Below, one piece after another: positions 45,126-56,228 of a stretch of DNA of 64,000 nt; the stretch's first letter is position 1, and the number at the start of each line of letters is the position of its first letter. The notes beneath the pieces were generated by a model, which was not told the DNA's origin, made no database searches, and saw only the letters and a list, made by a program, of their open reading frames with translations. The stretch is from positions 3,906,001 through 3,970,000 of the forward strand of contig CM074697.1 of the NCBI GenBank assembly GCA_037367355.1, read 5' to 3'. This DNA is from Neoscytalidium dimidiatum (lineage: Eukaryota > Ascomycota > Dothideomycetes > Botryosphaeriales > Botryosphaeriaceae). Both the position numbers and the translations under genes were made by a program.

Positions 45126-45517
45126 GTTGGGGGCGAGCACGCGACCGTGTTCACAGCGTTGACTCAATCGCGGTCCGGCCGAAAGCGCGCAGGCCTGTCT
45201 AATGAAGCAGGCGGTTTCCGTTCGCGATGAGGGCCAGGTCAAGTGTTGAAAGGAGACGGCTGGGCTGCGAAGACCGAGGCCATCTCGGGTTTTTCGGCCG
45301 AAACTCCAGCCTCGGGTGGCGCCGCTCTCAGCAGTTACCCGGCGCACCATCAGCATCGCTTGCAGAGCAGACAATGTTCATTGCCTAATGATTCGATCTA
45401 TTGCACAGGCCAGAAGTTTGACGAAAAAAAAAAAAGCCATAACGTATCTCTAAACTTTAAATATCTACGTGCTGATTTACAGATTTTGCTGCGCCCAATG
45501 TCTGGCGACTGTGGATT
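45126..45517. other. Upstream region of the Zn2Cys6 gene
   Basis: 392 bp between the regulator's start and the end of the deaminase gene, which is on the same strand. It contains an A12 tract near 45424-45435. No gene. Confidence 0.5.
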
Positions 45518-46329
45518 CTATTCGTCAGCTGCGCAAGAGCCCTCAGATCTGGAGCACCCAGGCGGGCACGGATAGTCAGGATTGTATTGCCACAGAAAGT
45601 ACGGGTCTGTTTCGTTTGTCAACACTTCTCCAATCAATCTTGACTGATGGGGCAGATCGAAAGACTGCTGAAATATCTCAAGCGAGGACACGCGGATCTG
45701 ACCCCAACCCTGCTCAATCAGTGTTTCTATGCTGGTTCCGTAGATGTATTCCTTGAACCCTGCCCATCGAATGGCCGAAGCGCACTGCACTCGATCAGTA
45801 TCCGCTCGACCACGTTTCAGACCCAGCTGTTCTCACCATGGGGCAGCTCTCAGCATTCGTGTATAGGCTCAGCTCCGCAAAAGCATCTAGCGCTTCGCTC
45901 GCCGTCAGCTTGTAGGGGCCGGCCGGATCCGTTAAAACAGCCGTGCAATTGGAAATCGCCGCCATTTCCCTACCGCCGCATTGTCAGCAAGCCTCCTGCC
46001 GCTACCAGTAGGCATGTTTCGTCTCACCCGTGTAGCGTCGGATTTCCGGTCTTGCTGTTCGCATTCGCACCGATGCACACCAGCTCCCCCAAGCCCGGGG
46101 CGCTATGGTTCACAATGACGCTACCGAATGCCGCGAAGGGACAGGGAGATCCCAGGTCTGCGAGTGCGGCATTGGCGCGTCGCATCCAGTGTGCGCGCGT
46201 GCTGTGCGGGATTCCATTGATCGAAAGGGCGGGCGAGGCGATGACGTCTTGCAGCGAGTGTCCCGAAACCAGGCTGGAGAGCAGGGGCACGTTGCCCAGG
46301 GCAGGGAGGAGGAACATCGCAGGCAGCAT
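45518..46329 (-). CDS. Cytidine/deoxycytidylate-type deaminase family protein
   Basis: Three minus-strand exons, 46329-46028, 45969-45837 and 45784-45518, 233 aa, all in frame. The zinc-deaminase motifs are split across the exons: H100-G-E102 at the first junction, and S-C143-P-M-C146 exactly across the second. H100, C143 and C146 would bind zinc and E102 is the proton shuttle. ASAIRWAGFKEYIYGTSIETL follows the pattern of guanine or tRNA-adenosine deaminases more than of pyrimidine-nucleoside deaminases. An N-terminal hydrophobic stretch (MLPAMFLLPALGNVPLLSSL) could be a signal peptide, so this may be one of the secreted or vacuolar deaminase-like proteins of fungi. Substrate unknown. Confidence 0.85.
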
Positions 46330-47543
46330 GCTGCAGGACAAGGAGGTGTTCGGAATTCAAACGAGAGCGATTGGCTGGGGTAGTGGAGGCCCCGGAATGC
46401 TGGGAACTATGTATGGTGCAGTTCCAGCCCACTCTTGCAATGCCGGCCGCGATAAGAGAGCGCTCGGTTATCTGTTTCGGCCGTCCCGGCCGAAGAACGG
46501 GTTATGGAAGTCGTGGGCGAAAGTCTTGATCATGCGAATGAAGCGCAGACTACAGTAAAGATGGCATCCGCTCTGAATGCCGATGCAGCTATGCGATGAT
46601 GGGGAGACTTTTGTGGAAAGCGGGATGTGGTAGAAAGTTTCAATGGCAGCTAAGCGCCCTAAGTCAACTTGGGTACAACGCACGCTTTTGGCCATGGAAA
46701 CGCCCTGCTGTTGTAGCTAGCCGGACAGTCAAATACAATAAGCGAGCTAAACCCTAACTCTTTGAGGTATAATAGACTGCAAGCAGTTGGGGACTGTGAA
46801 GTATTCTCCGAAGCCAAAAGCAGTCACAGGAGATGCGAAGGTACCGAATAGCATGATTCTGGATACCATTGAACGGTATTCGATCAGCAAAAGTACGTCT
46901 TTTGCAGCCTGAATGATGGTCTCTCTGAATCTGCAAAGGCAGTGCTTTTAATAAAGAGGTCTAACTGGATAGTTTCATAGAATAGGCCCCTATCTTAATC
47001 CTCCGGACCTTGGTGAATTCCGTATCGCGTCGAGAGATATCTCAGACTGACCTTAACCTAGCAATCTTCTAGGAAGTGACTCTGCAACCTCGACCACGCC
47101 TTGTTAAAGGACGTCAAAGCATTCTGTGGATTCTGCTCCTTCAAAAGCGTCAGGGTATCGATAAGGAACCAAAGTATCAATCAACCATTGCCAGCGTATA
47201 TGTATGGGGTTATTGATATCGTTTGCGCTCTGGTAGGTGGTAGGCAGGAGTGGCCATTAAGATCATCTGGACCGCCGGATCTTGCCAGACGAGGAGGGCT
47301 ACGATTTGTTGAACAAGCTGTAAGTACATCAGTGAGCCCATTTCATTTCTGGTGGTAGTTATCCAACATCTTCTGTGACGTCAGCAATCTGAGACGCATA
47401 CGTGCGGAGACGTTTCAGGGCCTGAATCGCACCGAACACATCCGGATATTGCTTTTTCATTACTAGGTGATATTGTTGAAACCTGCCCCGCCGAAGTGGA
47501 TAACCCTAACAGCACCGCCGTTGACATCTCGGACGCCCCACTT
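46330..47543. other. Intergenic, possible small gene remnant
   Basis: On the minus strand an ATG near 47460 opens KKQYPDVFGAIQALKRLRTYASQ. A plausible 68-bp intron (donor GTCACA, acceptor TTACAG) would then lead to LVQQIVALLVWQDPAVQMIL and a stop after a few more residues. This could be a small gene or relic, but support is weak and I do not call it. Confidence 0.3.
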
Positions 47544-49180
47544 TCACGTCTCCGTTGGTGTGGGGCTCACGACTCCTACCCGCTCAAACGTTGGTGTTCC
47601 GGTCTGTGAAGTCCGTGTGAACTCTACAATCTCCGACCTCCCGTCGACGTCCTCGAGCGCATACACATGCCCCTCCTGATTCGCCGCGATTGGTGATAGC
47701 GGAATTACGTCTTCCATCCCGCTAACCGAGGTCGTCTCCGCCCAATGTCGATCCGGCCCGCCGTCCAGGTATGCCATCATTACGCCTCCGCTCTCTTGGG
47801 TTACGAGTACCTGGACGTATCTGAGATCGTCGAGGAGGTACGACATTGCGGCGATCTGGCTTCCGGAATTCATTGTGAAATTAACTACATCGACAGACTT
47901 GTAAGCCCGTGGACAACAAGCGGTTATCGGGTCGAGAGGAAATTGAAGACATGGTACCAGAGGAATCGTGGTGGAGAGTCATGCTCCCAATATCGACTTA
48001 CCATTCATGTTCGAGACGCTCCACATGGTATCATTACTCTCCGGCGAGAAATATACCTCCTTCAGCTTATTCCCCGCGCTGAGATACATCGCTACGTATG
48101 GGTACGAATCATTCGGCAGCTGCAGGATCGGCACGAGCGCGTACGCAGTCCCGTTGTCCGGCACGAGGCTACCGTCCTCCGGCGGAAATGTGTCGAAGCC
48201 CCAGTTGGTAGAATAAGGGTAGCCGACGCGCGACTCGCCGTCGTTCGCGTTCCGAAACACTAGCAGGTTTGCCTGGACGCACGTCGGTGGCGGGCACGCA
48301 GTCCCGTACCCCGCGATCGCTGAGTCGTTGGTCGCCTTGTACCGGATGTTGTCGGGGGTCTCTGCGATCTCCCAGTCGTAGCCGATGTGGCGGTTGCGCA
48401 CGAAGCGCGCGCGGATGTTGGACGTCGTGTTGTCCACGTAGCGGATGGCGAACTCGCTGTTCTGTATTGATGCCAGTTGAGAGTTTGGGTTAGCTGGTTG
48501 CGAATGTGCGGACGAGGGACGGGTCATAGATTGGCACTAACGCTCGTTGAGTCATCTGGGAAGTAAGTAAAGCCTGCAATGGGTGTTCCTCTCTTGGGGC
48601 TCGTCCCGGTGGTGTTCACTTCAGAAACATCCCAGGCGCTCCCCGTGGAGTCGATGTCGAGATCCGCGATCCAAATGCGGTACGAGTCGTCTTGAAACCA
48701 AACTTGAGAATGTTTTCTGTCTTGCGCATCCGTATAGTTTGTCGCGGACAGGCCTGAAAATGATGCAACACGTCCTGTCCGGCTGGTGATCGTACTATCT
48801 GAGCTGCTGGTTCCATTGATTGAGGCAGACTCATCTGAAGCCGACGATGAGTTGCCATCTTTCGACGTCAGGCCAATACCAAGCCCGAGAGCGATGCCGA
48901 TAACAAAGAGAAGGACTGCTGCGATGAGCGCCAGCCAGAACACCTTTCTGCGTAATCCGCATATATTGTCTTCTCGGGCCTGGTGATACTGGCCATCGGG
49001 GAGTCCGGCTCCGTGGTACAGGGCAACTTCAGGATCCTCCTGGACTGGCTTGACCTCGGGTAGATCCCCATTCGCTTTCACTTCTGGCAAGTCGTTGTTG
49101 GGTTTTACCTGCGGCAGGTTGGCGCTCTCGTCGACCTCCAATGTACTGTAGCCAAGCGGCTGACTGCGTCGTCCTTCCAT
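47544..49180 (-). CDS. Membrane-anchored fungal fucose-lectin-like beta-propeller protein
   Basis: Three exons, 49180-48542, 48461-48002 and 47884-47544, 479 aa. The chosen ATG gives MEGRRSQPLGYSTLEVDES; the frame is open a further 47 codons upstream with no better start. An N-terminal cytosolic segment has three imperfect copies of an N/D-LPEVKP unit. A single membrane helix follows (VFWLALIAAVLLFVIGIALGLGIGL), then a Ser-rich linker and a beta-propeller-like domain. The repeated blades include HSQVWFQDDSYRIWIADLD, IRARFVRNRHIGYDW and LVFRNANDGESRVGYPYSTN. This layout matches fungal proteins with the fucose-specific lectin domain. The lectin domain would face outside or the lumen; sugar specificity cannot be inferred. 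Several N-glycosylation sequons are present. Confidence 0.8.
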
Positions 49181-51220
49181 CTTCAGGGCGGCCGTATCAG
49201 GGAGAGAGGGACATGAAGGTTTTGAGGCATGCGAACGTCGAGGAATCCGGCGACCACATTTCAAACATGATCTTTTAGAGTCAGTGGGTACATACGTTGG
49301 TGAATGGGGGCGATCGTTCAAAGCAGGGTTTGTGGGCAGGCTGCGTCTTTATCACGACTCGCTCAACCGCTACATCGTCAGACATCAACTCGCTTAGAGG
49401 GCAGTTTAACCAAGGAGAGGTCTTTTTGTGTTGCTCAAAGGCTTGGTAAGAACGAAAGTGGAGCCCTTCGATGCACGAGGCGGTGGGGGCCGAAGATGCA
49501 AATCATGGTGCGTACCAAATTATCTCCAATACGACGATGGAATAAGTAACGCCACGTCTAAAACGGTAACGGAGAAGACGCCGGAGCCACAGGTTGAGCA
49601 GGAGGATCGTCCGCTCACCGCTCTGTCCGCCTTGGCAATTGCCATTTGTGGTTGGTACGTGCAAGAGAGAGATAGAGCTCTGTCCACTCGTTGGAAAAGG
49701 TGCGCAAGCGTATCCTAAGCAGGATATTCTTGCTATAATAAGATATTAAATGATTGCAATATGAGCGTCTGCTGTGATGTAAGATGCGGCAATGAACAAT
49801 TAATTTGCGGGCACCGCCTAGCGTCGACGCGTTTGCTTATGACGTCAATTGTCAGACGCGTTCACTAATCCTATGCCTGGCAATCGAGCCCAGTATTGAT
49901 CCATGATGGTCGTTGAGCCTCGTGTAAGACGTTAGCCCGTCCAAAGCTTTCGAGAAAAGCCCTCTATTTCGACGCTTGGTATCTACCCAGCGAGCTGAGA
50001 CTCGCTATGGTTCCTCTTCCATTCGCTCTTTTCTTTCTTTCCTTATTTCTTTTTGGTAGCTTCACTACCGGGATCTAATTCTTGAAGTCAGGTGTGATAA
50101 AATAGGGTATGCGGCGAGAAGGGAAAAAAGGTATGAGAATTGAAACCTATGGGGTTGAACGCACACCTCTAGGGAATGAGAAAACCTCACTGGTATCAGA
50201 GAATGAAAGTGCGGTAGCTGCAAAGGACTGATATCTGAGCGAGAATGCGTTGGTTCGGCGCCCCCGATCTCTCAGCTGTCTTGTCTTATCTTTCTCAAGC
50301 GTTGTTTTATTGATTGATTTCTGTTACTACGAGGCCGGTGGGAAAATCTTTTGTGGCACTCGTGGCACCTCCGGGATTCTCTGGCTGGCCATGCAACATC
50401 CCGATAGCGTTAGGAAAGAGAAGCCGCAGTCCGACATGAAACGGAAATAAGCGAAGTGATATTCAATAGGTTTGTGGAGCAAATGCTTACCTGCCCTCAG
50501 CGCAGATCATCAGCAGGAAATTCCGCACATAGACCCGCACTCCACATATTTGGGCTCTAAGGAGCGGACAGGGAAACAGTGCCAACACGCAGGATGTGAT
50601 CCCATTGGTTGGGCTGATGATACTGTGGGACCGGGCGGCTACCGCGGACCAGGTGCCTGACACCCGATGATTTATGAGGCTGAACAGGCTCGAAGGAAGT
50701 CGGCGCAACGGAGATCACCTCTGGCAGCCACCGCGTAGCAGTGGGAACGGCGCTAGGCACGATCCGTTAGGACTGGAGGCTCAACTACGCGCCGGAAGCT
50801 ACCGCTTGTGGAGAGAGTTACGTCTGTGCGGATGCTGCTGACGGTGTTTTTTTTGGCCGAAAGGATTTGCTAGCATCGAGCGCGGAATTTCAGATGGACC
50901 CTGATGTGATGGAAGAAGCATAGCCCATGTGTAGATCTCCCGTAGGCCGTGGATGTCGCCGTCAAGAGGAATGAGCTGCGCACGCCCGAGATCACACGAC
51001 ATGGATTCAGCTTGAGGTAATTATTGAGAGCTGGATACGGGTCACTTTGCGCTACACTGCGAGGAGGCGATAACACATTGATCGACCGTAGAAGAGATCA
51101 ACGCGTCGCACGGAAGCAAGTATGGCGCATGCGGGGGGATGGTAGAACGCGGAGAAGAGGCTGCTCTGAGGACCACGATTGGTGCTCGAAAGCTCTCGGG
51201 CGGCATTCTGTGCGGCAGGG

Positions 51221-51300
51221 CTGCCTGCCACTGCAAGCCACTGCAAGCCACTGCAAGCCACTGCAAGCCACTGCGAGCCACTGCGAGCCACCGCAGGCTA
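51221..51300. repeat. Tandem array of a 10-bp unit, about 8 copies
   Basis: Eight consecutive 10-mers: one CTGCCTGCCA, four CTGCAAGCCA, two CTGCGAGCCA and one CCGCAGGCTA. Spacing is exactly 10 bp. Confidence 0.95.
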
Positions 51301-51770
51301 GCGTTCCCTAGCCACATCACACCCGTCTCTTTGTAGGAAGACGCATCACGCAGCGACCCAATGCTAAGTTCGCCCGGCATTTCGCGTGCCTTGAGCTCTA
51401 GCGCCAAGCTAGACGCACTCGCTGACATCGACGGCTGGTCGGCCTCAACACTTACGTGGTCTGGATCCCTTAATTTCTGGAACAAGCCCGGCCTCCAAAG
51501 GCACAAGTTCCACTGCCGCCGCCGTACTCCACCACCATCTTGGGCCAACTGCGGGAGCTGCCGGTGTTTCAGAAATTCCCCGGGCCAGCCCGTATTCTAC
51601 CTGCATTAGTTCCGCTACCGTTCCCGTGTCTTGGCCTCGATTCGGGGTCATCCTGGGAGGGAACGAAATCGAAAGGCCCGTGAAACACTGCTCGGAAGCT
51701 GCTATTAAAGCGCATGTGTTCTACGCTCGAAGCCGTAACTTGCGCATCCGACGCGTCCGCGAACCTCTCT

Positions 51771-51820
51771 CTGCACTCCGCTGCACTCCGCTGCCCTCCG
51801 CTGCCCTCCGCTGCCCTCCA
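51771..51820. repeat. Second 10-bp tandem array, 5 copies
   Basis: Two CTGCACTCCG, two CTGCCCTCCG and one CTGCCCTCCA in direct succession, ending 20 bp before the start codon of the TTL-like gene. Period and CTGC...CC layout resemble the array 500 bp upstream. Confidence 0.95.
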
Positions 51821-51839
51821 GCCGCCCTCGTCTTTCACC

Positions 51840-53261
51840 ATGATCGAAGTGATCACCCAAAGCGTTGGCCACATTTCCATTTCTGGCAGTCGGCAAACAG
51901 TCTACTGCCTCATTCACAATGAAGACCCCACATTGAAGTCGCTCATCGAGAAGGGCTTCACCGCACGCCTACCGCGACACTCCTACAAAATCATCACGTC
52001 CATGGACGAGTACCCCGGTGGTCCCTTGCTGCAGGTCGGCTCGAAGGACACCATGGACTTCGACAAGGCTTTCCACCAGCCCCGCATGCTGGTCAGCAGC
52101 TATGTCACCCGTGACGCTCTGATCCGCAAGCACCTTCTGGGACAGACGTGCGCAAACTGGATCGCGACCCACCCGACCTCCCTTCTGAAGACCAACGTCA
52201 AGACGATCGAGAACCTGGAAATGGAGGCCTCCGCGTCTCTGTACGACGTTCTCGACGAGACCCCGCTGGGCGAAATACTGCAGGCAAACGAGGACAAGCC
52301 GCCGGCGGAGCGAGTATGGTGGATGCTGCGGCCAGACATGAGCAGCGGCTCGCAAGACCTGAGCCTGTTCAGCACTGTCGACGAGCTGCAAGCAACCTTC
52401 GACTCCTGGGAGACCGCGTCCGACGAGCCCCAACCAGCCGACCAGGAAAACACGCAACACCCCAGCACCACCAACGAAGCACCCGCACCGTGCAACGCTG
52501 ACCCCTCCGCCGCGCACGGCGACGCCGAGGGCTCAGAAGCCCTCGCAAACCAGTCCGCCGGCGACGGCTGGAGCTCCTGGTTCCACATCACCGTCACGAC
52601 GGAAGAAACGGTCGAGGAGACCGCGCCCAGGCGGCACGTCATCGCGCAGCGCTACGTCTCGCGGCCGCTGACCTTCTTCGGCGGGCGCAAGTTCCACGTC
52701 TCGGCGTACGTGCTCGCCGTCGGCGCGCTGCGCGTCTACGTGCACAAGCCCGGCGTGCTCGCCCTCTTCGCCGCCGCCCCCTTCCGCGCGCCCTGGGACG
52801 CATCGTCGCCGCCTCACCACGACGGTCTCCGGTCGCACTCGACCTTCGACGGCACCGTGCGCCGCTTCTGAGACCTGCCCGAGGGCCAGGGCGCCGCGCC
52901 GCCCGGCTGGAAGGCCGCCGTCTTCGCCCAGGTGTGCGAGATCACGGGCGAGCTGTTCCGCGCGGCCGCCGCGCGCGCGGTCAAGGCCCACTTCCAGCCG
53001 CTGGCCCAGGCGTTCGAGGTCTTCGCCGTGAACTTCGCCGTCGACGAGGCCGGCAGGGCCATGCTGGCCGACGTGCGCGCCGAGCCGGACTTCCATCGGC
53101 GGACCGAGTGCGGGGCCGCGCTGGACGAGGTCGTGCAGGGCTTGTACGAGGAGATCGCGGAGGTCGCAGTGAAGCCGTTTTATGAGGCGGATGGTGGGAG
53201 CGCGGCGGCGGGGACTGCGCGGTTGGTCAAGGTTGCGGATGTTGATACCAGTCGGTTGTGA
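51840..53261 (+). pseudogene. Tubulin-tyrosine-ligase-like gene with an in-frame TGA and altered catalytic motif
   Basis: ATG at 51840 opens a frame that stops at TGA 52869-52871 (codon 344). The same frame continues without a gap to the stop at 53259-53261 (474 codons in all). Both halves belong to one TTL/Pby1-like protein. Before the stop are RHVIAQRYVSRPLTFFGGRKFHVSAYV and the Gly/Pro-rich region. After it are AAVFAQVCEITGELFRAAA and HFQPLAQAFEVFAVNFAVD. TTL proteins are ATP-grasp ligases that add amino acids to tubulin or other proteins. The family's metal-binding L-E-x-N at the end of the fold reads A-D-V-R here, so catalysis looks impaired as well. R-F-stop-D-L fits a lost Trp codon (TGG to TGA). 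Sequencing error or strain-specific mutation remain possible. Confidence 0.75.
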
Positions 53262-53507
53262 GCGAGCTGCTGTTATTAGTGAAGCGTTTTGTTTGCGTAC
53301 GAGGATAGCGAAGATGGGTGGAAACATGAGAGGGAATCGTGTATGTATTTTATTCTCAGTTGGTCATGGATACCGTCAAATGTGAGCACTGCGAGCGTCA
53401 CTTTCTCCAAATTCGTCGCGCGAGGATGACATGCTTTCGAGCGGCGATAATAAACACGATTCAGTCAGATATCTAACCAATTCCCTGCGCCGCAGTTCCT
53501 TCAACGT

Positions 53508-55403
53508 TCAGTTTCCAGGTTGGGTAGGAAGTGGAGGGTAGTCCTCCGTATGTGTAGCTTTAGTTGTGCTATTTGTGGAAAATTCTTCCGTAACGATAGT
53601 CCGACCTTCGGCAATGTCCAAGTTATTCAGCGCCCGGCGAAAGATCTCCAATGTCGCGAGAGGCTGGTAGTATGGCGTCATATGACCGGCATTGTAGAGA
53701 CGCGTGAAGCTGAAGTTCCCGTACTCTCTTACCGCGCCATATTCGATGCCTCCAAAAACGATCGGAGCATAACCCGCAGCACGGAAATGATCCGCGTGGG
53801 TGTAATTGACCTCCAGAGAAATAGCTTCGCCTCCCATCCAATTGCAGACGTAGTCGGCGTCGCCGTACTGGAGCAGGACACGGACTCCGCTATTGAGAAC
53901 TTCCTCAAGGCCCTTGAGGGCGTTGGGATATGATGCGTCCCCGCTCTGCTCGAAACCAAGACTCACGTTCCGGTTACTTGATGTATAGTTAACGTTAACA
54001 CCGAGAAGATCCTGCGTGCTCTGGAGATTAAGGAAGTCCTCCCAATGTGCTACCAATGAAGAAAACATCAGCGAGTAACCACGGCCTCAACTTGATGTAC
54101 TCACATGGAATGGTATAGTTTTCGTCCACCCGAATATCTTCAGCGCCTCTTCCGCTGAAATCGTAATACGGCTCTTCCACAAAGTTATGACAGGAAGTTG
54201 CAGATGACGCGCAGTAGCGGTACGTGTCCTCGGCAGTGGGCCTCTTCTCCAAGTTTTCCGCACACTGGTCAAGCTGATCGCGACAGCCATCAGGGATTTC
54301 CCACGCCTGCTTCATGAAGGTATAGATACTGTCGTTCACGGTTTTGATGCCGTACGTGTTGTTCACCGCCATTTCGGGATAGTGCGGAATCTGGACCCGC
54401 GCGTTGATGCAGCCATTGATGATACCAAGCGTGTGCATGCTCAGTGGGTATCCTGGAACGGAGCCATTCAAGATCGCATCGTTTTGCTTCTCAAAATAGT
54501 CGTAGAAGACAGGTCCATCTGCGAATGGCCGCAAGCCATTTGTTAACGAACATCCCAATCATCTGTGGGTGGGCTTACTGACAGTGTCCGCCATAAGATT
54601 CTGTCCACAGACTGAAAGTCCTGTTTTGGATCTTCGGCTCACCGGAATCCTCAGCGACACCGAGGAGTGCCTGGATGACATGCCAAGCACCAATTGCCGC
54701 TGTCTCGGTGGTGTTGGCTGTATCAGGGTCAACAAGCGGCCACCGGCCATTCGGCTCAGCCTCCGGAGCGGATGTCACCATGCCGGTTTCGTTGTCGTAG
54801 TGCCCGACGACGGTAGACTCGTAAGAGAAGCCGACACCGACAGGCTGCGACAAGTATAGCATGTTCGAAACTTCATTCCAGGAGTATGGGTTCCATTTGG
54901 TCTTCAAGTCTTCGGTAACGGTGCAGGGGCCGTGCTCTTGGAACAGCCCAATTAAAGAGTCAGAGCCCGGGCCCCCGTTGAGCCAACTGAGACCATATTA
55001 GCTGGAGCATTTAAGATCCAGAGAATACTGCAGGGTTACATGGTAACTGGCTTTTCAGCTGGCCGATCGCGAGCGTTGAAGTACCTGGTATCCTTAGTAC
55101 GGTACGGTTGCAAGTGCTATAATACTCGGTGGGCAGTCGGAAGAGTCACCAGAAGAACATGTTCGTTTGGTTGTCCAATGAGACGTAGCCGGCATAGTCA
55201 TCGACGCCTTTTTTGGTTTCGCATATTCCATGCTTGCCAGGTTGTTTGTATGTGACCCTGGCTCCTTGAGGAGAGATCAATTGAGTTATTCCGGAAGGTG
55301 ATTGGGGGATTTGGCGCTTGGTTTCATCCCGAGGTATCTTCGCAGCCTGGCTCAGCGAACATGCGAAAAATAATGCAACGGCAACAACAACGGATGAATG
55401 CAT
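53508..55403 (-). CDS. Secreted serine carboxypeptidase (peptidase family S10)
   Basis: Five minus-strand exons, 55403-55150, 55084-55040, 54986-54583, 54518-54105 and 54049-53508, 552 aa, every junction GT...AG and in frame. One exon is only 45 nt. The signal peptide is [20 protein letters not shown]. The oxyanion region reads [10 protein letters not shown]. The triad is Ser230 ([10 protein letters not shown]), Asp438 ([10 protein letters not shown]) and His495 ([10 protein letters not shown]). The serine motif is ESYGG preceded by Thr rather than the usual Gly. Many Cys and N-glycosylation sequons fit a secreted or vacuolar enzyme that removes C-terminal residues from peptides at acid pH. 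Length is normal. It converges on the TTL-like gene. Confidence 0.93.
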
Positions 55404-56228
55404 TGTCAGATAAGAGATTAGGCGAGGATCCAGTCAATAGCATTAGCAAGCGGGGGGGCCGGCTATGATATACCTTAATGCTTGGAAAGTATGAAATGCG
55501 GGGTTGTTATTGCAGAGCATTCCGATGCACCACAAGGGACGCAGGTCGAAGACCTGCGAAACCAAAATGTGGTGGAAGAATGCCCGGCGTCGCAATGCGA
55601 CAACCGGAGGGGAGACAGAAATACATGAGGAAAGCTATTACTTTGTTCATGTCGATGCGAACGTTTGATGATAAAAGTCGCGTTTTGTTACACAGTGTCT
55701 CAGAAAGTGAAAGTGAGTAGATACGGGGAAATGAGGGGAAGAGGAGAACAGCAAATATTGGCACGGAACGAAGCATAAGAAGCTCTGAAATTAAGTTCAG
55801 ATGTCTCGAATGAACACCCCACCCTTTGCAAAAAGCTTTCAGAATGCGTCAGCTGTACCTGCTCCTCGGGTACATTTGCCTCTTACCATGCATCTAGCAG
55901 CGAAGTTAATTTTATTAGAAACTCTGTAGCCCTGCTTTATCTCTATATACACAAGCATCTTATCGTCCCGTGCTAATATTCTCGGCAGACATCAAATGAT
56001 GTTCTCTAACACCAAGAAAGCTGGTAAGAACGCTAGTTTCAAAGAGGATTCCAGTACTCGCGAAGTAGGATTGCTCTAGCCGTGTTCCACTTCGCGGTCT
56101 CGAAGCGGACACCGCTGCATCACCGGCGGCTTCGCCATCTGTAATCCTACGCACGCTATCAGGTTAGACACATATAGCGTGAGGAAACTCGGATTATTGC
56201 ACCCTATCAATGAATATCGTCTTCAACT
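55404..56228. other. Intergenic between divergent genes
   Basis: Shared upstream region of the carboxypeptidase and the LovD-like gene. No gene recognised. Confidence 0.5.

Larger units (their letters stand above)
49181..51839. other. 2.7-kb intergenic region with two 10-bp repeat arrays
   Basis: No gene supported. Frames such as 51042-51548 (minus) run through the repeats and are not convincing. Two 10-bp-period arrays (51221-51300, 51771-51820) lie at the right end. Confidence 0.5.

Noticed and set aside
45009..45374. Longer N-terminus for the Zn2Cys6 protein starting near 45374
   Set aside because: The ATG at 45125 puts the zinc cluster at residue 11, the normal position; the upstream extension has no domain.
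51042..51548. 168-codon minus-strand frame
   Set aside because: Passes through the 10-bp repeat array; no recognisable motif.
52533..53327. Minus-strand 264-codon frame opposite the TTL-like gene
   Set aside because: Antisense shadow; the plus-strand TTL motifs are clear.
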